From assembly GCA_002293475.1 (NCBI GenBank), contig DBDG01000008.1, positions 19,835 to 31,701 on the forward strand: DNA of 11,867 nucleotides, given 5' to 3'. Shown here one piece after another: positions 1 to 6,629 of this stretch. Numbering within the stretch: the first letter of the stretch is position 1; every line of letters starts with the position of its first letter. Under the pieces are notes generated by a model. It was not told the DNA's origin. It did no database searches and was given only the letters and a program-made list of their open reading frames with translations. The DNA comes from Lachnospiraceae bacterium UBA938. Its GTDB lineage: Bacteria > Bacillota > Clostridia > Lachnospirales > Lachnospiraceae. A program made the translations under genes and the position numbers.

Positions 1-6
1 ATTCGG

Positions 7-27
7 GAAGAACGCTCTGCGTTCTTC
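7..27. repeat. Perfect 9-bp inverted repeat (hairpin)
   Basis: GAAGAACGC (7-15) pairs perfectly with GCGTTCTTC (19-27) around a 3-nt loop. No T-tract follows on either strand, so alone it is not a classic terminator. It sits three bases before the terminator hairpin at 31-50 and probably acts with it, for example as a 3' stabilising stem. Function is inferred. Confidence 0.6.
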
Positions 28-30
28 TAG

Positions 31-50
31 GCGAGCTTGCTCGCTTTTTT
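31..50 (+). terminator. Rho-independent terminator, + strand
   Basis: GCGAG (31-35) pairs with CTCGC (40-44) around a CTTG tetraloop and is followed directly by six T residues (45-50). This is a canonical intrinsic terminator for rightward transcription, so a plus-strand gene should end just left of the window. There is no matching T-tract for leftward transcription, so it would not obviously stop the minus-strand operon that ends at 101. Confidence 0.8.
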
Positions 51-100
51 ATTTTATTGTTATCTATTACTATTGATTATTGATTGTTACTAAGCCCTTC

Positions 101-685
101 CTAAGCCTGTCTTTCATATTCAAATTCACTGCGAAGTTTTTCAAACAGCCGATTTATCGCCAGTATCATCTCATGATCACCGGCAGTATTGTCCGGGTGG
201 AATATCTTAATCAGATCTTTATAACGTTTTTTAAGGGCTAAAGGGTTATTCACTCCCTTAAAAAGTATCTCAATCGTTTCATTATATCGCCCATAGGTAA
301 TATCCCGGGCCGAGGCCTCTTTTTCGGTCAGGAACTGATTCTTTTCTTTTTCAAATTTGCGCTTGTCCATATCAAGCTGGCTAAAACCGCTCTTTAATAT
401 TTCCATCTTCTTATCGAAAAAGGCCGTATCTTCTTTGAGCCGTTTCTTTTCGATTACCAGCTTATGGTTGAGTTCTTTCATCTCGTCTTGAAATTGTTTT
501 CTTTCGGTAACAAATTTATGCTGCATATTTGTCAGGTCATTGCGGGCCGCCTCAATCCGGATATTTTCCGTAAACAGCCATGACTTAAGAATATCCAGCT
601 CTTCCTTGCTTCCGTGTACAAGGATTTCTTCAAATGTCTTGCCTTCGATCGGCTCTGTTACCTTGTCCATCTTGATCCCGTCCAC
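101..685 (-). CDS. Coiled-coil protein with C-terminal J-domain
   Basis: Predicted cytoplasmic protein of 194 residues. Residues about 40-125 are rich in K, E, Q and L with heptad-like spacing and look like a long coiled coil. The last 65 residues look like a J-domain, with helix II (LKKRYKDLIKIF), the diagnostic HPD tripeptide (about 163-165) and a following helix. J-domains stimulate the ATPase of DnaK-type Hsp70 chaperones, so this is probably a specialised J-protein that brings DnaK to a client bound by the coiled coil. It lacks the Gly-rich and zinc-finger regions of true DnaJ. The GTG at 685 was chosen because AAGGAG lies 5 nt upstream; a GTG at 703 gives 200 residues but has no ribosome site. 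The stop of the upstream micropeptide gene abuts this Shine-Dalgarno, suggesting translational coupling. Client and function are unknown. Confidence 0.8.
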   Translation of the reverse strand: MDGIKMDKVTEPIEGKTFEEILVHGSKEELDILKSWLFTENIRIEAARNDLTNMQHKFVTERKQFQDEMKELNHKLVIEKKRLKEDTAFFDKKMEILKSGFSQLDMDKRKFEKEKNQFLTEKEASARDITYGRYNETIEILFKGVNNPLALKKRYKDLIKIFHPDNTAGDHEMILAINRLFEKLRSEFEYERQA

Positions 686-695
686 ATTGACTCCT

Positions 696-836
696 TTAGT
701 CACAATAATAAAAATTATACCCTATCAGCAGCAGCAAGGCAATAATAATCAAAGCAACAAAACGATTGGTTAAAAAAAACATAAGTAACATGCCGACAGC
801 AACCCAAAATGCTATAAATCCTATCATCCTCTGCAT
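696..836 (-). CDS. 46-residue membrane micropeptide, two predicted helices
   Basis: A short open frame begins MQRMIGFIAFWVAVGM and ends NFYYCD. Nearly the whole chain is hydrophobic: one segment at about 5-22, a short polar turn (TNR, 23-25), then a second at about 26-40, which suggests a two-pass hairpin in the membrane. A weak Shine-Dalgarno (AGGGA) lies about 6 nt upstream of the ATG. It fills the gap between gerW and the J-domain gene on the same strand. Its TAA at 696-698 directly precedes the AAGGAG of the next gene, an arrangement typical of coupled translation. No family was recognised. The pairing could mean that it anchors or partners the J-domain protein, which is inference. The alternative is chance hydrophobicity in AT-rich spacer DNA. 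Confidence 0.6.
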   Translation of the reverse strand: MQRMIGFIAFWVAVGMLLMFFLTNRFVALIIIALLLLIGYNFYYCD

Positions 837-896
837 GGATAATCCCTACTTATGTTTCTTTATCTATCCTATGCCATTCACCATAAAATGATGCAT

Positions 897-1286
897 TTAC
901 CGTTCCGGAAACGCGATATCAACGGCTTCATCGTCCTTGATAATCTCTTCTTCCTTGGGCTTGGTAAACTTGTCCACCAGATCGGGGATCATGTCAAGTA
1001 TCTTCGTCAGTGAATCCTGGTTCCGGATATTTACCAGCTTGGTGGTGCCACCTTTGATGACAAGCACTGCACTGGGCGTCAGTTTGCCGCTGAATGCCCC
1101 GGCCCCGCCGTTTTTCTTATCTCCTGCCGATGCTCCGGCCGCGACTCCGAACGTCATATCCATCAACGGCAAAATAATAACATCACCGATCTGTGTGGGT
1201 TCACCGACAATTGTTTTAGCAGAAAGAACGGAATTCATTCCTCTCATCAGAGAATCAATGACACTGTTAAAATTATTTTCTGACAT
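897..1286 (-). CDS. gerW: GerW/YtfJ family spore protein
   Basis: 129 residues, the usual size of the GerW (YtfJ) family. Recognisable parts are the N-terminal helix (MSENNFNSVIDSLMRGM), the VGEPTQIGDVIILPL segment at about 27-41, the Gly/Ala-rich stretch FGVAAGASAGDKKNGGAGAF at about 46-65, and PSAVLVI. The C-terminus is charged (KPKEEEIIKDDE). In Bacillus subtilis GerW is associated with spore germination; its biochemical activity is not established. The gene overlaps the preceding ytfI-like gene by one base (TAATG), with GGGAGGG about 6 nt upstream of the ATG, so the two should be co-translated. The same ytfI-ytfJ pairing occurs in B. subtilis, which supports the call. It implies a spore-former or a descendant of one. 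Confidence 0.93.
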   Translation of the reverse strand: MSENNFNSVIDSLMRGMNSVLSAKTIVGEPTQIGDVIILPLMDMTFGVAAGASAGDKKNGGAGAFSGKLTPSAVLVIKGGTTKLVNIRNQDSLTKILDMIPDLVDKFTKPKEEEIIKDDEAVDIAFPER

Positions 1287-2203
1287 TACGTGCCCTCCCT
1301 TTTCAATAATTTAATTATTTTTCGGATGTTCTTGTCTCTGTAAACCTTCCATGCCGCCCATAGCAGCACATAAGATGAGACTCTCCCCTTAAAATAGAAG
1401 TCTCCTTCTATCCGGTTGTCCACCAATTCCTGATCAAAATCCGGGGTTATAAAGACATTATTGCCTATCACCGGATACAAAATACTATATAATTCTAAAA
1501 TTTGTCCCGTTTGACGCGGATCTTTCATTCCCACGGTCATATTAACCTTTATCCGGCGGGGTTTGATGCTTCGAAATATCTGCCCCAGCTGCCGGGAACA
1601 GAGAGAAAAGGCTTCCTTGAATTCGTCACTCTTGATAATATCAATATAATAACGGATATTAAAAACTGCATCTTTTATTCTATCATAGATTTTTAGGATT
1701 GTGTACCATATATTTGTAATTTTGTTCCTGATCTTAACGAAAGCAGGTGCATCAGCAGCTGCCGTGTCATCGGTTCCGTCATCGTGTGCCGGCATATTCT
1801 GATTCACAGAATCGTTATTTGCCGGATCCGGCGCGACTGAATCATTATTTGGACTGGCGTCCGCAGCATTAGTCGCCGTGTCTTCGTTCCCGGAACCGGC
1901 CGTCATGTTATCATTGTTGGCCGGCGGCTTCACTTTCGATGAATTGTAAACTGTAAAAAACAAGACCTTCACCTTGACATAAGCCGCTTCTGGATAGGCA
2001 AAAACCACCCTGACAAGGCGGAACAGCCAGGTCGCCTTTATTCTAACATATATAGGTGCTTCCAACCCGCTTTTCCGATATCCTTTGATCCGGTACCGCA
2101 CGGGCACAAACAATACCAGCAGCAGCAATAAAACCAGCAAGGAAAGCAAGGCCAGCACAATTATCCCGATCACTTTTAGAATAGTTAATAATACCGAAAG
2201 CAT
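1286..2203 (-). CDS. ytfI: DUF2953 membrane protein, YtfI-like
   Basis: 305 residues. A strongly hydrophobic N-terminal segment (about 3-33, almost all L, V and I) is followed by the PVRYRIKG motif typical of DUF2953 proteins. Residues about 93-154 form a low-complexity linker rich in N, D, A, P and T, with the short repeat NNDSV occurring twice. A C-terminal region follows (about 155-305) with YYIDIIKSDEFKEA, a GMKDPRQTGQ segment and a final basic stretch. It is probably a membrane-anchored protein; its molecular role is unknown. The gene is paired with gerW here as in B. subtilis, which suggests a sporulation or spore-envelope role. The ATG at 2203 has GGGG 7 nt upstream and follows the previous stop (TGATATG); a TTG at 2218 is possible but less likely. 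Confidence 0.82.
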   Translation of the reverse strand: MLSVLLTILKVIGIIVLALLSLLVLLLLLVLFVPVRYRIKGYRKSGLEAPIYVRIKATWLFRLVRVVFAYPEAAYVKVKVLFFTVYNSSKVKPPANNDNMTAGSGNEDTATNAADASPNNDSVAPDPANNDSVNQNMPAHDDGTDDTAAADAPAFVKIRNKITNIWYTILKIYDRIKDAVFNIRYYIDIIKSDEFKEAFSLCSRQLGQIFRSIKPRRIKVNMTVGMKDPRQTGQILELYSILYPVIGNNVFITPDFDQELVDNRIEGDFYFKGRVSSYVLLWAAWKVYRDKNIRKIIKLLKREGT

Positions 2204-2204
2204 A

Positions 2205-2519
2205 TCAAATCCCCGCAAGCAAAAAATCTTTCAGGTTGCCGTCCCTGCCCGACTGGAAACATTCCACGGCAATCTGCTCGACAATCCCCACTGCCTCATC
2301 ACGCCCATTAGCAATCCCCACTACGAAAGGTGAATGTTTTCGATAGTATGTCTGCTTCAGGAAAGCACAATGATAAAACTCCAGCTGGTCGCTTCCCTCG
2401 GCCAAGGCAATTACATAAATATTCAGCTGTCCGGCCCGATGCTTCAGCTTCCATTTGACTTTGGCCGGATTTTTGACCGTTTCGCCGACGTAAAGATTTT
2501 TGTAAAACTTCATTAGCAC
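2205..2519 (-). CDS. Conserved-looking protein of unknown function
   Basis: About 104 residues from the GTG at 2519, or 102 from the ATG at 2513. The GTG has AAGGA 6 nt upstream; the ATG has only AGG at 8 nt. No membrane segment or signal peptide is visible. The chain mixes basic N-terminal residues (KNLYVGETVKNPAKVKWKLK), beta-like stretches (GQLNIYVIALAEG, QLEFYHCAFL) and a final helix (EAVGIVEQIAVECFQSG). It ends one base before the ytfI-like start and heads the operon leading to gerW, so it may share a sporulation-linked role, which is inference only. The family was not recognised. Compact spacing and good ribosome sites support a real gene over the overlapping frames on both strands. Confidence 0.75.
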   Translation of the reverse strand: MLMKFYKNLYVGETVKNPAKVKWKLKHRAGQLNIYVIALAEGSDQLEFYHCAFLKQTYYRKHSPFVVGIANGRDEAVGIVEQIAVECFQSGRDGNLKDFLLAGI

Positions 2520-2577
2520 TACCTGTCCTTAGCAAGCTTAATAGTTCCGACATGTCCATAATTATTCCGTAAATATA

Positions 2578-2606
2578 ATCATATCATACTTATTTGTTTT
2601 TCAAAA
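2578..2606 (-). promoter_or_regulatory. Candidate sigma-A promoter for the gerW operon
   Basis: On the minus strand TATGAT (2578-2583) matches the -10 consensus at 5 of 6 positions. Upstream lies TTGAAA (2599-2604, spacer 15), or the weaker TTTTGA (2601-2606, spacer 17). A second TATGAT overlaps at 2583-2588. It lies about 60 bases upstream of the first gene of the operon and back to back with the rightward promoter at 2614-2642. The -35 spacing is not ideal, so confidence is moderate. Confidence 0.4.
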
Positions 2607-2613
2607 GTAGAAA

Positions 2614-2642
2614 TTGACTGGTGGGGTGTATTCATATATACT
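2614..2642 (+). promoter_or_regulatory. Strong sigma-A-type promoter for the HD-GYP gene
   Basis: TTGACT (2614-2619) and TATACT (2637-2642) are separated by exactly 17 bases, each one mismatch from consensus. Transcription should start near 2649, giving a leader of about 130 nt before the start codon at 2782. This is the best promoter in the window and the only clear one pointing right. Confidence 0.78.
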
Positions 2643-2648
2643 TTATAT

Positions 2649-2781
2649 ATCGTTGTGTTTTATGTAACAAAGTGAAGATTTGTTGTGATGTCCGCTCCGG
2701 CGGATAAGGGGATGTGGCGGCTGAAAGAAAAACATTTCAGCATTTGGTTTTACAGTCCGCGCGGCGGACAGGGGGATGCTT
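2649..2781 (+). promoter_or_regulatory. Structured 5' leader with three hairpins
   Basis: Between the predicted transcription start and the HD-GYP start codon lie three inverted repeats. H1 is TCCGC/GCGGA (2691-2695/2700-2704). H2 is CTGAAA/TTTCAG (2721-2726/2735-2740). H3 is GTCCGC/GCGGAC (2755-2760/2764-2769). H3 ends one base before the AGGGGG ribosome site (2770-2775). H1 and H3 share arms, so the 5' arm of one can pair with the 3' arm of the other, giving alternative folds. I did not find the conserved cores of the c-di-GMP riboswitch classes as I know them. A regulatory role is inferred from position and structure. Confidence 0.5.
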
Positions 2782-3840
2782 ATGAAAAATATTGCCAGTG
2801 TGGCGCTAAAGCCGGGTATGGAAATCGCGGCGGATATCTATAATTACCGCAATGAGCTGGTGGTCACCGCCGGAACCACAGTGGATGCCCATGTGATCCG
2901 CAAGCTAAATCTGTATTCTATCGTCGCAGTTACCGTCATGGAGGAGCTCGACTATGCGACTACATATTTTGAAAAGACAAGGCTGAGCCCTGGCTTTATC
3001 CGGTTCAGTGAGGCCTACGAGCGGGTCATGCCTGTATATAAAGCCATGATGATTCATTTTATTACCAACCGGGTTCCGATCGTCATGAAGCAGCTGATGA
3101 AGATATACCATGATATCACCGATCAGGTCGATGACAAGAATAAGATCTTGGATTACCTGTATAACATGCTTCCCAGTGAAGACGACATGACGCATGCCCA
3201 TTGCCTTAATTCGGCGCTGATAGCCGGTGTTTTCGCCCCTTGGCTCAAGCTCTCCCCGGAAAACACCACGGTTTTGATCCAGTGCGGTTTTTGTTATGAT
3301 ATCGGTAAGCTACGCCTGCCTAATTCGCTGATCTGGAAGCCGGATAAATTGACGGATGTCGAGTTTATGAAGATGAAGACCCATACCATGCTGGGTTTTG
3401 AGCTGTTAAAAGATCTGGAGCTTGACCCGCATATTATCAAGGCCACCCTGATGCATCATGAACGCTGTGACGGGTCCGGTTATCCTTCCCGGCTCAAGGG
3501 GACGCAGATTGATATGTTTGCCAAGCTGGTCGCCATCATCGATTCATACGAGGCCATGACTTCCGCCCGGATCTATCGGCAGTCCAAGCATCCTTTCCAG
3601 GTAATTGCCAGTTTTGAAGAAACCGGACCGGACAAGTATGACGAACGGCTGCTTAAGCCGATACTGCTCAATATCGCGGAGCATATGGCGGGAAATTCGG
3701 TTTTGCTGAGTAACGGCCAGCAGGCTTTAGTGGCCAGGATCAATCCGGCGGCCATATCACGGCCAATCGTCAAGTATCCCGACGGCCTGTTAATCGACTT
3801 AAGCATCAATGATGCCCTGGAAATCATCTCTATCTGCTGA
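2782..3840 (+). CDS. HD-GYP domain protein with altered HD signature
   Basis: 352 residues. The N-terminal part (NIASVALKPGMEIAADIY) resembles the domain preceding many Firmicute HD-GYP modules. The HD-GYP domain spans about 136-300. The first ligand His (140), His201 (MKTHTMLG), HHERCDGSGYP (225-235) and Asp254 are present. The HD motif itself reads YDIGK (172-176) instead of HDIGK. HD-GYP proteins hydrolyse cyclic di-GMP with two or three metal ions, and this His normally binds metal, so catalysis may be weakened or lost and the protein could act as a c-di-GMP sensor instead. No membrane helix or receiver domain is seen. The ATG at 2782 is preferred over 2776, because AGGGGG (2770-2775) abuts the first ATG but is 6 nt from the second. 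It is the only plus-strand gene here and its end overlaps the PBP gene. Confidence 0.88.
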   Translation: MKNIASVALKPGMEIAADIYNYRNELVVTAGTTVDAHVIRKLNLYSIVAVTVMEELDYATTYFEKTRLSPGFIRFSEAYERVMPVYKAMMIHFITNRVPIVMKQLMKIYHDITDQVDDKNKILDYLYNMLPSEDDMTHAHCLNSALIAGVFAPWLKLSPENTTVLIQCGFCYDIGKLRLPNSLIWKPDKLTDVEFMKMKTHTMLGFELLKDLELDPHIIKATLMHHERCDGSGYPSRLKGTQIDMFAKLVAIIDSYEAMTSARIYRQSKHPFQVIASFEETGPDKYDERLLKPILLNIAEHMAGNSVLLSNGQQALVARINPAAISRPIVKYPDGLLIDLSINDALEIISIC

Positions 3841-5248
3841 AATAAGCATCAAAGATCCTTTTGGCAATCGGTACCGCGTAATCCCCGCCGGCTCCGGCTC
3901 CTTCAATAATGACCGTCACGCAGACCTGCGGGTCGTCTGCCGGGGCATAGCCGGTAAACCAGGCATGGCTTTCACCTTTAACGGTTCCAAATTCGGCCGA
4001 TCCGGTTTTGCCGGCGGCCGTATATCCGCTGTCCCGCAGTCTCGTTGCGGTTCCGCTGGTGACGACATGTTCCATCAGCTGCCCCAGAAGCCGGGCTTCC
4101 TCGGCACTCATCAGCTCGCCATAGACCTCCGGGGTAAATTGTTTAACGGTGCTGCCGTTTACGTCTTTGACCGCATCAACGACATAGGGTTTCATCAGGA
4201 CGCCGTTGTTAGCGACCGCGCCGGTGATCATGTTCAGGTGTACCGGCGTCATCTGGGTCTTGCCTTGTCCGATGGTGATCTGCATCATATCCGCTTCCGC
4301 CATGTCCTCTGTCAGGCTGAGCCTGCTTTGGTTATAATTCATCGTAAGCGGCAGGTCTTGGTTGAACAGCAGCTGGTCGAGCGTTCCTAGAAAACCTTCC
4401 CGGTCAAGCGACAGCCCGATGTTGGCAAAGGAGCTGTTGCATGACTTGGCAAAAGAAACATTAAAGTCCACCTGTCCGTGGGCGCTTCCGTGATAACAGT
4501 TGATCCGTTCATCCCCCCGGATAAAATAGCCGGGGCAGTTATAGTGGTACCCAGAGATATCCAGCTCGTTCTGTCTGATATATTCCAAGGCGGTAATGAG
4601 CTTAAAGGTCGATCCCGGGGGATAAAGCCCTTGGGTGGCGCGGTTCAGCAGGATGCCGCTGTCTTCGTCTTCGATCAGATCGTCCCATATTAACGGGATC
4701 TCGGCCGGGGCAAAATCCGGTTTTGACACCATGGCCAGTATCTCTCCGGTCGCCGGAACCGTGACCACGATCGCCCCCTTATAGACACCTAGGGCTTTGG
4801 ACGCCACTTCCTGAATATCCGCCATCAGCGTAGTATGGACGCTGTCACCGGGGTTTTTCCGGCCGGATGCCGCGTTTTCGGCCTTCTGAGAGAGCAAGGC
4901 ATTGGACTGGATCAGGTAATAATTGGCCGCCGCCTCGATACCCGTCCTCCCTTTCGTAGCATAGCCTACCACATGGGAAAACAGATTTTCATAGGGATAT
5001 ACCCTGATCTCCTGCCCGTCAGCATCCGTCCTGGTCTCGGCCAGTACCTCCCCGTCCCTTGCTAGGATGGCACCGCGGCTGTTCTGTGCCATTAACATCT
5101 GCTGGATGCCGTTATAATCGTTATTGGTCATCTCCTGCTTATAGGTCAAAGAATAGTAGCAGATATAACCGGTCATCCCTAACAAAAGGAGGACAAATGC
5201 CCATGTGACATACCTAATCTGGCGGTTCGACTTTTTATTCACTGTCAT
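3830..5248 (-). CDS. pbpA: Class B penicillin-binding protein (transpeptidase)
   Basis: 472 residues. A basic N-terminus and one membrane segment (about 13-34) anchor it, with the rest outside the membrane. The transpeptidase motifs are complete: STFK (213-216, acylated serine 213), SCN (269-271) and KTG (414-416). The N-terminal non-catalytic part is shorter than in FtsI or PBP2, as in the PbpA-type proteins of Actinobacteria and Clostridia. It crosslinks peptidoglycan stem peptides. The gene overlaps the SEDS gene by 14 bases; its GGGAG ribosome site is 6 nt before the ATG and inside that gene. SEDS proteins and class B PBPs form polymerase-crosslinker complexes, so the pair almost certainly works together. 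The 3' end overlaps the convergent HD-GYP gene by 11 bases and no terminator is visible. Elongation, division and spore-cortex roles cannot be told apart here. Confidence 0.93.
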   Translation of the reverse strand: MTVNKKSNRQIRYVTWAFVLLLLGMTGYICYYSLTYKQEMTNNDYNGIQQMLMAQNSRGAILARDGEVLAETRTDADGQEIRVYPYENLFSHVVGYATKGRTGIEAAANYYLIQSNALLSQKAENAASGRKNPGDSVHTTLMADIQEVASKALGVYKGAIVVTVPATGEILAMVSKPDFAPAEIPLIWDDLIEDEDSGILLNRATQGLYPPGSTFKLITALEYIRQNELDISGYHYNCPGYFIRGDERINCYHGSAHGQVDFNVSFAKSCNSSFANIGLSLDREGFLGTLDQLLFNQDLPLTMNYNQSRLSLTEDMAEADMMQITIGQGKTQMTPVHLNMITGAVANNGVLMKPYVVDAVKDVNGSTVKQFTPEVYGELMSAEEARLLGQLMEHVVTSGTATRLRDSGYTAAGKTGSAEFGTVKGESHAWFTGYAPADDPQVCVTVIIEGAGAGGDYAVPIAKRIFDAYFSR

Positions 5249-6629
5249 AAGCTTCTCCCTCGTTAATTATCCTTCCCCTTTTCCTGCCCCTTTTTCTTCC
5301 CATCTGTTTCATGGCGGCTACTTCCTCCTGCCTGATGATATAAAGCCCTTCAATAACGGCAAACATGATCATCGTCGTCAGTATTGAACTGCCTCCATAG
5401 CTGATCAGCGGCAGGGTCACGCCGGTCAGCGGGATGAATTTGGTTCCCCCGCCGATCGTCAAGAATATCTGAAATATATATGTAATGCCGAGGCCAAAGG
5501 CAATCAGCCGGTAAAACTTTTCCTTCAGTCCGGAGGCTATATTCATAAACATCGTAAAGCAGCTGATACAGATCAGGATCAGGCAGACGGCAAAGAAAAT
5601 ACCCAGTTCTTCCGCTACGGCGGAAAAAATCATGTCCGCTTCCACAAACGGAATGGAAAGCGGATTACCCTTATATAGCCCCAGCCCGAACAGGCCCCCG
5701 TTTGATATGGCAAACAGAGACTGGGTGATCTGATAGCCGGAAGAATCAATCACGCTCCACGGATCCCGCCATGCCTGGACACGCGTCTGAACATGCTGGA
5801 AGACCTGATAAGCCAATATGGCGGCACCGCTGCCGCCGACCGCTCCGGCTATCACGTATAAACCGTTTCCCGTCGCCAGATAAACCATGAAGACATATAC
5901 GACAAAGAATATCAAGGCACTGCCCAGATCCCTTGACACCACTAGGATAATGACATGCGCCGCCGCGACCACCGCCGTGGTAAAAACCTGAAAAAAGCCG
6001 GATGACTGATACAGCGCACTGGCGACAAAGAAGACAAAAAGTATTTTCACCGCTTCCGAAGGCTGGAAGGTGACGCCGGCTACGGTAAAGGAAAGCTTGC
6101 TGCCGTTGACGTCCTGCCCTAAGATCAGGACGGCCGTCAGGGCGGCGATCCCCACCAGCGCATATATCCAGGTAAGGCTTTTTAAGAACCGCAGCTTCCT
6201 GATCAGGTGCGGCAAAAGCAAAAAGATAATCAACGAGCCGGTCGCGATAATAAACTGCCTGATCGCCTTATCATAGGATATCCTAGTCAGCACTACGAAG
6301 CCGACCCCTAACAGCAGGCACATATTGTTAAGAATCAGACGGTTGCCTTTGGGATAGAGCATATGGAACAGAACGATGGCCGCATACAGGACAATCTGCT
6401 GAAATACCGCAAAGAAAAGCTGGCCGACTTCCCCTGTCTCCAGATAAATATAAAAATAGCAGGTCAAATGAATAAAGAACATCAAGATATTCTGCCGGAC
6501 ATAGATGCCGTTCCTTCTTTCTTCCCCATGGAAACGGAATACCGCAAAACATTCATAAGTATACAGTGCCATACAGACTGTAATAAAATACTTCGATAAT
6601 TCCTCAAAATAAACCTGTGCTACCTGCAT
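5235..6629 (-). CDS. SEDS peptidoglycan glycosyltransferase, FtsW/RodA/SpoVE family
   Basis: 464 residues with many hydrophobic segments, as expected of the multi-pass SEDS fold. Family signatures are GVTFQPSEAVKI (QPSE at 189-192), SRDLGSALIFF (232-242), the SGYQITQSLFAISNGGLFGLG region (about 297-317), VEADMIFSAVAEELG (Asp332, at the place of the catalytic Asp of RodA) and LTGVTLPLISYGGSS (401-415). These enzymes polymerise lipid II into glycan strands together with a class B PBP. The N-terminal ~100 residues carry extra hydrophobic helices before the usual SEDS core, and the C-terminus is very basic (MGRKRGRKRGR). The start overlaps the U32 stop as TAATG, with GAGGGG 7 nt upstream. Whether it serves elongation, division or sporulation is not decided by sequence. 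Confidence 0.93.
   Translation of the reverse strand: MQVAQVYFEELSKYFITVCMALYTYECFAVFRFHGEERRNGIYVRQNILMFFIHLTCYFYIYLETGEVGQLFFAVFQQIVLYAAIVLFHMLYPKGNRLILNNMCLLLGVGFVVLTRISYDKAIRQFIIATGSLIIFLLLPHLIRKLRFLKSLTWIYALVGIAALTAVLILGQDVNGSKLSFTVAGVTFQPSEAVKILFVFFVASALYQSSGFFQVFTTAVVAAAHVIILVVSRDLGSALIFFVVYVFMVYLATGNGLYVIAGAVGGSGAAILAYQVFQHVQTRVQAWRDPWSVIDSSGYQITQSLFAISNGGLFGLGLYKGNPLSIPFVEADMIFSAVAEELGIFFAVCLILICISCFTMFMNIASGLKEKFYRLIAFGLGITYIFQIFLTIGGGTKFIPLTGVTLPLISYGGSSILTTMIMFAVIEGLYIIRQEEVAAMKQMGRKRGRKRGRIINEGEAYDSE

Noticed and set aside
2308..2559. 83-codon minus-strand frame overlapping the 104-residue gene
   Set aside because: Same strand, different frame, and it fails to join the operon; the 104-residue frame has the better ribosome site and ends exactly at the next start.
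2649..2781. Known cyclic di-GMP riboswitch (GEMM-I or class II) before the HD-GYP gene
   Set aside because: The conserved core bases I know for these classes are not visible in the leader.
2712..2843. 43-codon leader frame starting MWRLKEK and overlapping the HD-GYP start
   Set aside because: The purine run abuts its ATG with no spacing, so initiation is unlikely; a leader peptide remains possible but unsupported.
3809..4390. 193-codon plus-strand open frame opposite the PBP gene
   Set aside because: It lies wholly or largely antisense to a clear transpeptidase with all three catalytic motifs; its composition is that of a reversed coding strand and no family features are seen.
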